Shown: in pieces, positions 32,321-45,396 of the stretch | Position numbering within the stretch: the stretch's first letter is position 1 | How the letters are laid out: each line of letters starts with the position of its first letter | Assembly (NCBI RefSeq): GCF_010389155.1 | Contig: NC_057765.1 | Location: 43,729,559-43,793,558, forward strand | Direction of reading: 5' to 3' | Length of the DNA stretch: 64,000 bases | Origin: Erigeron canadensis | Lineage: Eukaryota; Streptophyta; Magnoliopsida; Asterales; Asteraceae | The notes under the pieces: model-generated | Seen by the model: only the letters and a program-made list of their open reading frames with translations | Database searches by the model: none | Told to the model about the DNA's origin: nothing | Position numbers and translations under genes: made by a program

Positions 32321-33669
32321 AAAACTCTTTTCATAGGAACAAAATAGTGTGACCGCACATTTAACAGAAATGCACAATTATGGATTACTAAAAAGGTAGA
32401 TGCTATATTAAGTTACGAGTAATAAGTATTAAAGTACAAATTTTCTATTTATTTGAGAGACACATGGTTCACTAAATTATTATAAGAATAGTTTAACTTG
32501 TGTAGCCATTTTTTTTTTTTTTTAAGGATTACAAGTACTTCAATAGTTTAAAATAATTTATGCAACTTTTAAATTGTCGAACTCATAAATCTCAATCTCA
32601 AATTAATACATTTCTATACTAAAGTATTCGGAAAAGCAAAAAGATATCGTCTTGTAGACTTTGGATTTGGGCCTGTGGTTCTTGACATGCTATACATCTT
32701 GACCTTATTGCTATTAACCCATATGGAGTAATCAAGGGAAATGTTTTAGCGAGGCATAACTATCTTTAATGAGAAAAAAAACATACACACACTATCTTTA
32801 ATGAGTCATGTAAAGTTATTAACATATGTTATTTGTCACAAAAGAAAATTAGGATTATTTCTTATGGTAATACTTATCGAGAAATCTAACTTAAAAATAT
32901 GTTCATGTTGTAAAATAACTTGATTTTGGATTAACAACAACCATCGACAATATAGCAATAGAAGATGATGATGAAAATAGTGGCGGCTTTTTTATTTGAG
33001 ATATTTTGCTGTTTATATCATCATAATTTAGTCAGAAGTTTCTATCATATTCCGTCTTGCACTTCTACCGCCTTGACCAGCACCTGAACAACTACCTTGG
33101 CACCGCATTCATCAATTTCGAATATTATTGCCATCAGTTCTAGAAAGTTTGATCCTTATTAAATTTAAGATCAAAACAATAAATTTTCTCTATATTAGGA
33201 TCTCAATTTGAACACAACCAATCTCAAATTAGTCCAACATAAGACAAATATATAAAGTGTATACGTATCAGTTAGACCAGCTGTTGCATCTTATCAACTA
33301 CATATTGTCGTAGGAAAAAAAAAAGAAATTTTGTAATGAATTAACCTTTAAGAAAGTAAGTAAATTAAAGTAATGCTTAATCTATATTTTAATTGGAAAA
33401 TGATTAATCCTCAAGTAATTAGCCTCAAGATCATCCTAATTATAAAATGATAATATATAAAAAAATCAAGTAGGAAGATTAAAAAATAGAATTAATGGAT
33501 AACACATGTCAGCTTCTTATAACTTTAAGAGAATTTTTAAACTATTCTTTAAAAAAATTTATAATTTTCCATTTCAAATAAAGGGTGCACATCCTAAATT
33601 CCCAAAATGTTGGATATAGACCATTATAGATCATATTTGTATGTTCCATTTTAGAGGACACGTCTTATT
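32321..33669. other. Intergenic, no gene recognised
   Basis: AT-rich with no frame or repeat that I can name. Confidence 0.3.
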
Positions 33670-34110
33670 TTATACGAGAGATAGTGCTCGCGTATTGCGG
33701 CGGTGAGATGGTGTGGGTGATAGGTCAAGTCATAGAGTATGATAGCCAAATGCCTTAGCTGTACGGGCTCTGCCCACAGGTCTAAAAGTTCGTCAAAAGT
33801 ATATCGAATGACATCTCTAATGAAAGAACATGAAATTTAAGAACACCCATACAATTTTTATAATTTATCGATATACAATATTTGAGATAAAATATTTTGA
33901 ATGAATTAGAGAAATAAAATGATTTATGGATGAGAGAGAGAAAAAATAAGTGGTTGAGATTTGAAAAGAGAGAAAAAATAATTGGTTGAGATTTAAGGAT
34001 ATTATAGATATATTAAGTAAAGATGTTTAAATTACTGAATAAAAAAAGGGATATATCAAATACTTAATTGAGAATTTAAAAAAGGACAAAATATTTTATA
34101 AGATAGTATT
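33670..34110 (+). repeat. GCGCGTTGCGG-family repeat, copy 2
   Basis: Begins TATACGAGAGATAGTGCTCG and GTATTGCGGCGGTGAGATGG. It continues with GATAGGTCAAGTCATAGAGT, AGTATATCGAATGACATCTC and AATTTATCGATATACAATAT, and ends with an AAGGATATTATAGATATATT block. Copies at 57480-57850 and (inverted) 59050-59415 follow the same order. Confidence 0.65.
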
Positions 34111-34434
34111 AGATATTAGATGAAGTTCACTAGAATAACAGTTATAACTATGGGAGTAGGGGTTATGGTTAAGCAGAATTAAATGCTATACATGGTTGGT
34201 AAAACTTTTTTTTTTCTTCATAAAACGTTATTTTTATTACAAATTTTTTGTGTGTTATTCATAGACTACGAATAACAAAATTCTTTCTTTTCTAAACCAT
34301 AAAACATTATTGAATTTTCATAACTAGAATGTCTAAACCGAAAAATTGTATAAAGTCAAGATTGCTAATATCTATTTCTAACTGTATTTGGAATACCAAT
34401 CAATAGGACAAATAAATTCATTACTTTTATATAT

Positions 34435-34695
34435 TCGTTCAATTTTAATCGCTAAGAACATTCATCAAAATAACATAACATTATGATCTATAACTTTTAT
34501 AAAAAAAAAACACATACTTTACCATCTGTATTAACCAAAGCAAAGTCTTGCTAAACAAAAAATTGAAAACATCTCTCGCAACAGGCCTATGTATCCATGA
34601 GATAACTCATTAACTAATATAATAATAAATTAATAAATAAAAAAACCCGACGAATTATAAATGTTTATAGATTTACGTGAAATACTTGCATTCTT
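34435..34695. repeat. Local duplication, copy C (partial)
   Basis: Matches 27235-27450 joined directly to 28065-28105. It shows the arrangement without the roughly 600-bp block that splits copy A, so that block was inserted into A or deleted from C. Confidence 0.65.
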
Positions 34696-34705
34696 AAAAA
34701 TAATA

Positions 34706-36269
34706 AAGAAAAAGTCACAAATGGTCCTTCTGGTTTGTCTTATTCGCATTTTGCCCCCTGTGCTTTTTTTTTCGTTGCAAATGGTCCCTGACTTTTTTCA
34801 TTTTCGTTGCCAGAAGTCCCTGACACTAACTTCTGTTAAATTTGATCGTTAAAATCTTTCACGTGCGAACCACGCGAGGGTAGAATCGTCTTAGTAACCA
34901 CAGGGACTCTATGTGATAAAAAAAATTTACATTTATTTGCATATATTTCTATCTTTTTCTTATATCCTTCAACACCTTTTTTCTCTAAATCTCTACACAA
35001 ATTCCTCCATTCCTGAACATAATTTTTTAGATCTCTTCAAGAATTCCATTTACTTTTTTCACCAACTCTATTCTAAAATAACAAAACTCTAGGTCTATAT
35101 TTACATATAAGTATACGTATATGCAAAAAATAAAAATAAAAAAAAAAAAAAGCCTAAATCTTTCATCAACCTATTATATATAGGGTGTATATATATATAT
35201 GTATATATCCCAAATCTTTCTTCTCTTACTCCAATCTCTCTTCTCTTACTCCAATCTCTCATCGGCCGAAGATCCGATCGGTGGAATTTTTTTTGGATGG
35301 GTTCGGGTTTGAAATCTGGTTGTAGCTTTGGGTGTTGGATATGCTTGGGTTCGTGTTTGATGCAGGCTCGGTTGTACACCATGGGTGGAATGGTGATGGC
35401 GCGGTGGTTACATGGTAGTGGTCGGCAGTAGGTATAAAGGGAGTGAAGAACAAGTGTTTTGTGTTGATTCATGTTTGTGAATTTATTGAATGAAATATAG
35501 CTGGACAAATTGAATTCAATATGGATATGGAGTGAGGAATTTGAGTTTTTGCCGTATGGGATTTGTTTGACCAAGAAGAAGCTCTTAATTGCAAATAAAT
35601 TAAGTGCAAATTTTTTAGTGTGAAATTTATCTACATAAAAATAAAGCTGCTAATTGCAATTCAATTTGTTAGATCTGAATTTCAATATAGTCTTTTGTTC
35701 TTGATAGTTCTTGTTGGTCACGAGATAGAGAAAAAAGGAGGATGAATAAATATTTTGTTGGATGGTTGATGTAATAATAGACATGTATTGTATACACGTT
35801 TGGATTGGGGGCTCAATTACATCGGGTTTAGAGAAGTGGTTTTGTCGCTTAAGAAGATGGTTTTATATTTCAATAGGTAATCATAAAAACCATGTAAAAT
35901 TTTGGTTTTGTGTTCAAGATATTAATGTGTATAAATATAAGATTGTTTGTTTTTGTATATGATTTATTATGCATAAATATAATTACAAAAATATAAGATT
36001 GATATGGTGGAATATATGGTGATCTGAGTTGTGTATTATAGGAAAATGACAAAAAAAAAGGGGTGTAAAAGTCGAAGAAGATGACTAAGTGAAGTGATTG
36101 AACTCAAATGGACGATTATATCCTTATTAACGGGTAAAAACTAACGATTGTTAGTGACAGGGACTACTCGCAATACAAATGAAAAATTCAAGGACCGTTT
36201 ACAACGAAAAAAACACAAGGGGCAAAATACGAATCCAAAAACCACAGCGATCATTTGTGAAATTTTCTC
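34706..36269. mobile_element. Mutator-like element with about 135-bp terminal inverted repeats
   Basis: 34706-34845 (with TCACAAATGGTCC, TTTTGCCCCCTGTG, TTCGTTGCAAATGGTCCCTG) is the inverse of 36135-36269. The flanks AAAATAATA (34697-34705) and AAAATAGTA (36270-36278) match at 8 of 9 bases, a Mutator-type 9-bp target duplication. No transposase frame is inside. Minus-strand frames at 35101-35574 show no known domain, so I cannot say whether the interior is captured host DNA. The right end is 289 bp before the KCS start codon. Confidence 0.75.
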
Positions 36270-36558
36270 AAAATAGTATTTAGGATAAGGTACACACCAC
36301 AAAAACATTATTAATGTTATTTTGATTTATACACATATGCTTAAGCATTAAAAAGTTCGTTGGGGTAGTTGCACCCGCCTTTTCCTTTAAATTCCCATTT
36401 CCCCCCTTCTTTCCATTTCACATTTCACTTTTTTTCTTTCTCTCAACATCCAATTTTTTTCACAACTTATCATTCATCACAAATTCATTCTTCAAAACAT
36501 ATACATACATCAATCATTTCTCATATTTTCATCATTTGTTTTTCATTCATTAATTTCC

Positions 36559-38361
36559 ATGGCTGATACAATTAGAACAACAACTCTTCCTAATTTACTA
36601 CTTTCGGTTAAACTAAAGTATGTCAAATTAGGCTACCATTACTTAATCTCACATGGTATGTACCTTTTATTAACTCCTTTAATCGCGATCTTCACAATTC
36701 AATTATCAACACTCACTTATGACGATTTAGTCAATTTATGGAACCAATTTCGGTTCAATTTAGTAACCGTGATCATTTGTTCCACGTTGATCGTTTTTTT
36801 AGCCACGTTATACTTCATGAGTAGGCCCAAAAAAATATACCTAGTAGATTTTTCGTGTTACAAGCCCGATGATGAACGTATTGTCACACGAGAAATATTT
36901 ATGGACCGTTCGGCTAGAGCTGGAACGTTTACCGAAGACAATTTAGCCTTTCAGAAAAAAATATTGGAACGTTCGGGTTTAGGACAAAAAACGTATTTTC
37001 CTGAGGCCGTGTTGGCAATTCCACCAAACCCGTGTATGGCTGAAGCGAGAAAAGAAGCAGAGATGGTGATGTATGGAGCTATTGATGATTTGTTAGCGAA
37101 AACCGGGGTGAAAGCTAAAGAAATCGGGATATTGATTGTGAATTGTAGCTTGTTTTGTCCAACTCCATCTTTAAGTGCCATGATTGTGAATCATTATAAG
37201 CTTAGAGGAAATATTATGAGCTATAATCTTGGTGGTATGGGTTGTAGTGCTGGATTAATCTCCATTGATCTTGCTAAGCAACTTTTGCAGGTAATTAATT
37301 TCTTAATTTGTTTTCCTTTTTAAAGATATTTTGTTTTATAAAATATGTAATAAGCTGTTACTGATAGACCTGTTAATATCAAAACCCTACTCTAACTCAG
37401 TTAGATTTGATTGAAGGTGGGTTTTGGGGGACAAAACATTTTGATGAGATCTATATACGTTTAAATTTGATGGGTTAAAAGTTAATGGGTTACTTTTAAG
37501 ATTTATGAATCATATCTATGGAAACTTTTTTTTTAAAGAAAATAAATGACATTTTTGTGGTTTGTTTCTTGGAAATAGGTGAACCCAAATTCGTATGCAT
37601 TGGTTGTGAGCACGGAGAACATAACATTAAATTGGTACTTTGGAAACAACCGGTCAATGCTTGTGTCAAACTGTCTATTTCGAATGGGTGGGGCCGCGGT
37701 TTTGTTGTCAAACCGGTCTTCTGATCGTCGTCGATCAAAATATCAACTCATTCATACCGTTCGTACACATAAAGGTGCCGATGACAAATGTTACAGTTGT
37801 GTTTATCAAGAAGAGGATGAAAAAAAAGAAATAGGCGTGGCACTCTCAAAAGACCTTATGGCGGTCGCGGGTGAGGCCTTGAAAACGAACATCACAACTC
37901 TCGGACCATTAGTGCTTCCCATGTCCGAACAACTATTGTTTTTTGCAACATTAGTCGCGAGAAAAGTCTTTCAAATGAAAATCAAACCGTACATTCCAGA
38001 TTTTAAGCTTGCATTCGAGCATTTTTGCATCCACGCGGGAGGGAGAGCGGTACTTGATGAGCTAGAGAAAAATCTCGATTTGTCAGAGTGGCATATGGAA
38101 CCATCGAGGATGACCCTAAATAGGTTTGGAAACACTTCAAGTAGCTCGTTGTGGTACGAGTTAGCTTACGCCGAGGCCAAGGGTAGGATAAGGAAGGGTG
38201 ATCGCTCATGGCAAATTGCATTTGGGTCGGGTTTTAAATGTAACAGTGCAGTTTGGAAAGCGATAAAGACAATTAACCCGGATAAGGAGAAGAATCCTTG
38301 GACTGATGAGATTGATGATTTCCCTGTTCATGTTCCTAAGATTGAGAAGATTGGTTCTTAA
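36559..38361 (+). CDS. 3-ketoacyl-CoA synthase (very-long-chain fatty acid elongase)
   Basis: Exons 36559-37290 and 37579-38361 join in phase 0 across a GT-AG intron (37291-37578) to give 504 residues, the usual KCS length. Two N-terminal hydrophobic segments (about residues 35-55 and 68-92) would anchor it in the ER membrane. The FAE1_CUT1_RppA domain follows. Cys229 in GGMGCSAG, His396 in FCIHAGG and Asn429 in RFGNTSS correspond to the Cys-His-Asn triad of FAE1-type enzymes. It condenses malonyl-CoA with a long-chain acyl-CoA, the first and chain-length-setting step of elongation for waxes, suberin, sphingolipids or seed lipids. The N-terminus ([18 protein letters not shown]) resembles KCS4/9/11/20-type enzymes, but the exact class cannot be fixed here. 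No lesion seen. A Mutator-like element lies in the promoter region. Confidence 0.95.
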
Positions 38362-38602
38362 ACCTTACATTTATTGTTTGACTCTATTACTACAAATTTT
38401 TTTGATTATAGAATGAAAAGGAAATGCATAATATTGTTATGTAATTGTAGAAAAGTCAAGTGGCAATTGTCAATTATGATGTATTGAGTTTTGTACTTGG
38501 ATATATATTTAAACATACGGTTTGTTCATACTTTGATATACAATATAAATAGCGTTGCCAGTAAAATTTATAGTAATAGTAGTGTATTATTAGTAGATAT
38601 TA

Positions 38603-38885
38603 TCTATACTTCTATACTCCATATTAAAAATTATATAGGGTGTTGAAAAGTTTACATGTTTGGAATATGCAATTTTACCCTTTTACCCTTTACTTTAATA
38701 CAAAACTAAATATTCCCATTCTCTCTCTCTCTCCAAAACAACACACAAAATATTCTTTTTTTCTATATACCAAAACAATACACAACCCCTTTATTTTCGT
38801 AAATAACCACCGCCGTTGTCTATTATCAGGCATCGTCGTCCATAATATCTGTCGCAACGCGCGGGTACTATGCTCATTAAACTAG
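38603..38885 (+). mobile_element. Small non-autonomous Helitron-like element
   Basis: Starts TCTATACTTCTATACTCC and ends GTCGCAACGCGCGGGTACTA, a short AT stretch, then CTAG (38882-38885). The TCTATACT 5' end and the GC-rich block before CTAG fit plant Helitrons. The base after CTAG is A rather than the expected T. No genes inside 283 bp. Confidence 0.45.
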
Positions 38886-41565
38886 AATGGTATCTAATGT
38901 TGATGAATTTTAAAAAATATTAAATGTTGGTGTAAAATTATACATATGTGATGATGGCCGATATCTGTTTTCGCTAATCTTCTGTCTTAATTGCTTATCA
39001 TACGTTAATATCAAAATTTTGTTTGTTAGATATATTATAGAATAGATTATATCTATCTATCTATCTATAACAATATATACTAAATGGACACTCCAACTTG
39101 ACTTGTGAGATTAAGACTTGGTACAGCTAGTGCCAACGGAGGAGTGGTGTGATATTTAATGAGAAAGTGTAATTGGTCATGTTGTCTACTAGTGTACGTA
39201 GTTCCCTAACAAATATTTAATATATGCTATTATTATTTATTATTATTGGGAAAGGAATTCAGACGTTAAAAAAAAATACTCCATTGAAAAAAGAATGAAC
39301 AATCGCATCAAGTTTACATATTGTAGAACATGAACATGATTTTCTTATGATATAACTATTTTGCGTAAGACGTGAATGGTTGTTATGAAAATATGTTTAT
39401 ATCTTGTGGAACACACTTCTCATACGATTAAATTACTTTACTAAATATAATATAATATTATTTGAAAAGTCTTGTTCGTGAGAATTACTCTACCTTATAC
39501 TTTAGTTTTTTCTTTTTACTCAAATTCTAATGCATGTGTTTACAAAATAATCCCAAAAGATTTGGATTCTTAATTATGAAAAAAATATTAAAACTTATAT
39601 AATAATTTGCCAGTTTAGGGAGTAGAAACTAGATAGGGAATAAATTAGTCAAAGAGAAGTAAAGAAAGGAGGTAGTTGAACCAAGTAATGAAAAATGTAA
39701 CAGTAATCAGACCACCCACTTCATCCAAAAATACAACTACACGAGTTCTTAAAAAAGATATGTACATATTATATGTTTGAAACAATTGGTCTGATCTTAT
39801 TTATCAAAACTAGAAAGTGTATGTGCGTTGCAACGAAATCAATTTATAACGCGTGAAATAACGTAACGGTAATACAAGATGTCTAGGTTATTTTCATTAG
39901 ATGCGGTAATGGGTATCTAACCGTGATTATCATTCTAAATGTAAGTTGAGAATTAGATGTAGAAAATAATAAGGTGCAAAAACTAACCATTCCAAATATA
40001 TTTGTTCAGGTTATTTAGGGGTACTTTAGAGATATTGAAAAAGGTACTTAATTTCCTAAAATATAAAGGCTAGTTTGTTTTATAAATGACTAGCCTGGTA
40101 CCCGCGTGTTGCGGCAGTGATGAACAGTGTTGATTGTGGCAGTACAGATGGAGGGCGGCGATGGAAGGGTCAGATGTGTGTTACGATTAGTCAGAAACGG
40201 GTAAAAGAGGTTAGCTTTATTTTTAAGTGAGGTATTTTTGAAAGAAAAAAAAATGCTTAATGTGTTAATCTCTATTCTCTTTATAAAGCTTCTATAGTAG
40301 AACTCATTCGGGAGGGCTTGGTGGTCTTAAGAATGGTTCGGGTGGAGGCTGAATAAAGAAGACGAATAGAATAGAATTCATGTTTATAAAGGATATAGAG
40401 ATATAGAGATTATAGATAGATTACCTAGTAGTTATTAATTAGTTGTAATTGGTTTGAAACAACTTTGTGGAGTACTCGTGTGACGTATTAACCATTTGCT
40501 GCCTTTTAATAAAAATTAATGGCTTAAACAAGCGACTTTTGTTTAATAAAATAAGATACTAATAAGTAATTACTACCGACCCGTTCACATAATTAACTAA
40601 AAATCATACATTGATAATAATCATTATCTTTGCTGGATATATTTAAAGCCCTATAACATACTACATACTCTTTAAAAAATTTTGTTGTGTTTGGATGTTA
40701 CGGTTTCTTACAAATAAAAAGTAATACCATATATATAGATAATTAGTGCTCAGACCCATTCAATTGATGGGTTGTCTCAAAATATATTAATCAAAAATAA
40801 AAAAAAATTGAAATTCAAGTATATTAAATCTCTATGACCAATATCATAATTTAATCAATACGAAAACTAAAGAAGAAACGTATGAAAATTAACTCCATAT
40901 AAATATTGATTTTAGTTTACCCTTTTTTTTTCAACTTTAGTTAAATAAAAAAATTTGCAGTTTGTTATATCTAAACTTACTACAAACACAAACAACAATT
41001 TTAAACTAAACGATTAAAAGTTAAGCTCAACAAAAAGAGAAACAAAAAATGTACATTATATAATTTGAAAAATACATATCAATTTATCAACAAAGATCAT
41101 CTCGAACGTTTTGATTTTTCTTCGGGTTGTTCTACTCCGAAACAGTCCATACATACACAACATAGAGTCGTAGATGATGGTTAACATATGTTGGATTAAG
41201 ATTTTCAAGATGAATTAATGTAATCTTATTTTTTGTTGTTGAATAAAAAGTCATAATGAACCTATAATGGACAATAAAATAAATTAAAAAAAATATTATA
41301 ATAATAATAATAACAACAACAACAATGATGATAATAATTTAATAATACTAATAATATCTAAAAAAAAAAATAGAGGATTAAAGAGGAGGGAAGATTAGGC
41401 TCAAGAAGGAAGATTAGGGGTGACAATTGTACTTTCAACCTCCTCTTTTAATTATTTTATAAATTTTTACATCATATGCGTATTACAATTAGTTTATTTA
41501 GTATTACAATTTTTTTCTTTCATAAGTTGTCTTTAATGAGATCAAGCATTATTATGTATTAATGT
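38886..41565. other. Intergenic, repeat-derived, no gene
   Basis: AT-rich. Two more Helitron-like ends read on the minus strand are visible: one at 39813-39835 (CTAG, then GTGCGTTGCAACG) and one at 40088-40115 (CTAG, then GTACCCGCGTGTTGCGGCAG). The sequence up to about 40300 probably belongs to the latter. The rest has no structure that I can name. Confidence 0.4.
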
Positions 41566-41790
41566 TATACGAGAGAAAGGTACTTGCGCGTTGTGGAAGT
41601 GGTGGAGGTGGCGACGACGGTGGTGGCGGTGACGGGTGGTGGTGGCGGCAGAGATTGGTGGCGCAGTGAATAGTGGAAGTTATTGATGTAATTTGGCTTT
41701 AATGTATGGTACATCATGCATTAGATTGTGTACTTTATTGAAACTTAAAATCAATATTGAAATTTTAAGTTCAATTTTAAAGAACAAAAT
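41566..41790 (+). repeat. GCGCGTTGCGG-family repeat, copy 3
   Basis: TATACGAGAGAAAGGTACTT and GCGCGTTGTGGAAGTGG are followed by a GGTGG/GGCGG-rich block and GAAGTTATTGATGTAATTTG, as in the 30.0 and 61.8 kb copies. Confidence 0.6.
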
Positions 41791-42149
41791 TAGATTTGCT
41801 TTATAATATAAATATAGATATTAAAAAAATTACAAACCTTACCCAGTGCATGAATGAGGGAAGTCTTGGTGAAAAAATGCATAACACTTGAAAATGTTCG
41901 ATCAATAAGATAGAGACATGGACTAACCACAATGATTATTCGTGTACTTTACCTTTTTTTTTTATATGGTAAAATCATTCACCATATTATTCACTCATCC
42001 ATTTTCTACTTTTTAAGATATACAAGTAAACATAAGATTTGATCAAATAAGGTGTATTAAATATTTGAATAGTTAATTTTATTAGCAGAAAGTAACGTGA
42101 ACATTAATGCTTATGAATCTGCACAAGTTTAAAAATTATTTAAGTTTTG

Positions 42150-42655
42150 TGACTAATGGGACGGGGATTGTCGGGGATCTTAATCCCCATCTCCGTACCC
42201 AATTTTTACTTGTAATTTTCATCCCCGTCGGGGAATTAAATTACATTCCCATCCCGTCTTCATCGGGTATCGGGGATACCGTTTTTGAATGAACATGAAT
42301 TTATCTTGATAAAAAATACGTAGGAGAATGTATATTTCGACATTTTCTTTCTATGTATAAATTAATGTATATGTTAAGTAAATAATTAATAAAGTATAAC
42401 ACATAAAAAGTATTAAATAAAAGCTCTAAACTTAAAATTGATTTTAGAATATAGATAAGGACTTAAAGTGTAACTAATAAATATATATATAATATTTTCG
42501 GGTTCGGGTATGGGGATCGGGGATTTACGGTTTCTCATCCCCGTCCCCAATTACATCGGGGATTAAATTTATATCCCTATACCCGTCCCCATCCCCGGTC
42601 AAATCGGGTGCGGGTATCAGGTTCCCCATCGAGTACGGGTATTTTTGTCATCCCT
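42150..42655. mobile_element. hAT-like non-autonomous element, left end decayed
   Basis: Both ends are rich in CGGGGAT/ATCCCCG (for example ATCCCCGTCGGGGAATTAAA and CATCCCCGTCCCCAATTACA). The right end TTTTTGTCATCCCTA is a typical hAT terminus. The left end no longer shows a matching TAGGGATGAC, and I find no 8-bp duplication. Confidence 0.5.
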
Positions 42656-45396
42656 ACACTTATTGCCATCAGAAAGTTATAAGCAATTTAATATATCTTT
42701 ACAAGTTATTCAGATTTTGGACGCCAACTTTTTGGAGTGTTCTTCCGTATAAATGGTAAAGCAAATGATAGGGTTTGGTAATGCACTTAGAATGAAAATG
42801 GTAATCCGAGAAAATGAGATTAGCTTAACTCAAGAAAGTCTTTAGCGCAACCGGCTAGACTTTGTAAATTGTAAGGCGGGTGCAAGGAAGTGACTCCACC
42901 GATGGGTTGAAGAAGTAGGGCAAGTCTGAATGTAAACCTAAAATTTCTTGGTAAAATATAGTATTGAGTTGTGTATATATAGTATACAAATTTAAGACAT
43001 GAATGTAGAAATGTACAATATGTTATGATGATATAAAAGTTCAAATGTTTTTATTTTAAAACAAATCTTACATCAAAACTAATTTATAAACTACAGTACT
43101 TTATAATACATCATTGTCAGGATTTAAATCTTGGTACGAAGTATTTTTTTTAAGAGGTCAAAGTCTTTACTATTCCATCTATGATAATGGCAAAAGTTCA
43201 AATGTTCATTTTGTCATGTGACCATGTGGGTATTATGTCTTTGCAGTTACAAATGATAAATCTTCCTAACTAATCTTCCTAATATATCCACTTGTTAACA
43301 CATGTAATTCACTAATTATTTTTCCTAATCTCACCCTTGATTTTCTACATATCACAATCCTATTAATTAGGAATATTTATAGGCTATTAACTTAGGAGGA
43401 TTGATATTACCCATTTTACAAACATCAATGTCATGTCCAGAAACAACAGCATTGTGAGTCGCTTTCTTTACCAATGAACTGTATGAGTTATGACAGTATA
43501 GCTTACCCAATTTAATACATTTGGACTTTAGCTTATAATAAAGTGAAAATTCAAAATGAAAACAACACTCATGTATTGATTGGAAAATGGAAAGACAAAA
43601 TTAATTGAAAAAAAGTTAGGTCTGAAATCTCTATTTCAAAATGGAACAGCTTAAGTTTAGTTTAATTATACTGGTTGGTAGCTCAGATGTCAATTATAAC
43701 ATTACCTTTCCCACTTGGTTGTCTGTACTTTGAATTAGAATTCATAACCTAGAGAACAAGATACCGAATGACTTTTAATTTAGAGCTCCGGCAATGAGTA
43801 TCACGTGACTCGTGGGGAATATATGATGGTCTCCACCACGAGCACACACGATTTTGTATGACTCGTGGTGGACGTGTGGTGAGGGCTTTTGTAGCGGAAA
43901 CAAAAGTGAAACTTTAACAAGATATTTCAGCATGCCGTAATCATATTGTCAATAATGCTGAACATTATCACCCCCTCTTCGTTTATTCTAGATATATATA
44001 TCGTGTGAGCAAAGTTTCCAATCATAACAGAGAATCCACCTATAGGCTTAACCGAAACATGTATATCTTTATTCAAATGTGGCGGTTATTTCTATTTTTC
44101 GACTCCATCTATTTAAAGGGGATAACATAACATGACGATGACCAAGCTATGACCAACCAAACATCAAGATAAAGGTGATACGGCTTTTGACCTTTTGCCA
44201 TTCCCAAATCTAACGATCACATGTGTACATGACAAATCTTCCTGCCAAAAATAGAAGATGTGGACCGATATGAAGGCCATGATAATGACCGTAGTATAGG
44301 AATAGGTGGATTTGACTTTTACCAAAAAATGAAATATCAAAATTTCCTTCCTAGAAATAGAAATCCAAATTTTAAGGTATTCTGCATTGCATTTCTTGCA
44401 GTTTAGATGTATTAAATATTAATGCCCCAAAACCTACACGATGGCAAAGTCACTTTACCAATGTAACGGAAAATAATTTTATTTGTGCTTTTAGATTCAC
44501 AAACCATGCAAGTATGTATCAAGTATGACATTAACTCATTCTTTGGCTTTAGATTTTTAAGCTGATACACCAATCAAATATGAATTGCATCTACTGTAGA
44601 TATTTCTCGAGATATCAATCCCAGGATCTCAATATAAAATCTGTCTAAACACTCATTAGCTTTAATGTGACAACTGTTCCTATATTTTCAGTCCAAGTTT
44701 AATAGATGTATATCATTACCATGGTCAGTCTATGCCCAACCAAATACGGGTACAGCCGGCTTAACCATTTGCCGCAATCTAAACTCTTAACACATAATAC
44801 TCAAACACTTGCACAAATCGATCATAATTTTATAAAAGCATTGCATCACAACAAGGATGCATTGTTTTAGAAGTACGGCACAACCAAAGTTGGACCGAAA
44901 CAGTCACCACGGCACTGACAACTTAGATGTGACAAATTTCAGCCATTTTAGAAAAATAGATCGGGGTTTGGTTGTACATAACCTCTAAACAATCAAATAG
45001 GTAGATGCAGAAGCTTAACTACAAATCTACAATGCAAGAGGTGAGAGTTATCTTCGTATTTCTTCTATTTTAGATAGAAATTTATTTTTTTGGTAATAGC
45101 ATGGCAATACAAAATATACATGATCATATTCCACAATTTCAAAAAGAAAGAAAAAAGGTAAAGTAAAGCCGACAATCGAAAGTAAACCCAAGTGAAAAGG
45201 CATTACTCATAAGCTACGATCCCAATTGTTTATCTACTTATAATTAAATTACTTTGAACTGGCAGTTACTAACAACTTCCCTCAACTACAACACGAAAAA
45301 GGGGGGGACACATTCATGCTAAACTACAATGAACTACAGGAGTTTCATATACCTATTTTTCCCATACCTGCCGAACTGGCTGCAATATCACATATA
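42656..45396. other. Intergenic, no gene recognised
   Basis: AT-rich. 43800-43890 has several CACGTG/CCACGAG/CTCGTGG words in inverted arrangement that may be a decayed MITE. The rest, up to the LFR stop codon, shows no frame or repeat that I can name. The LFR poly(A) site should lie within the last few hundred bases. Confidence 0.35.

Noticed and set aside
35101..35574. 157-codon minus-strand frame in the Mutator-like element
   Set aside because: No transposase or known host domain. Low-complexity ends. Not called as a gene.
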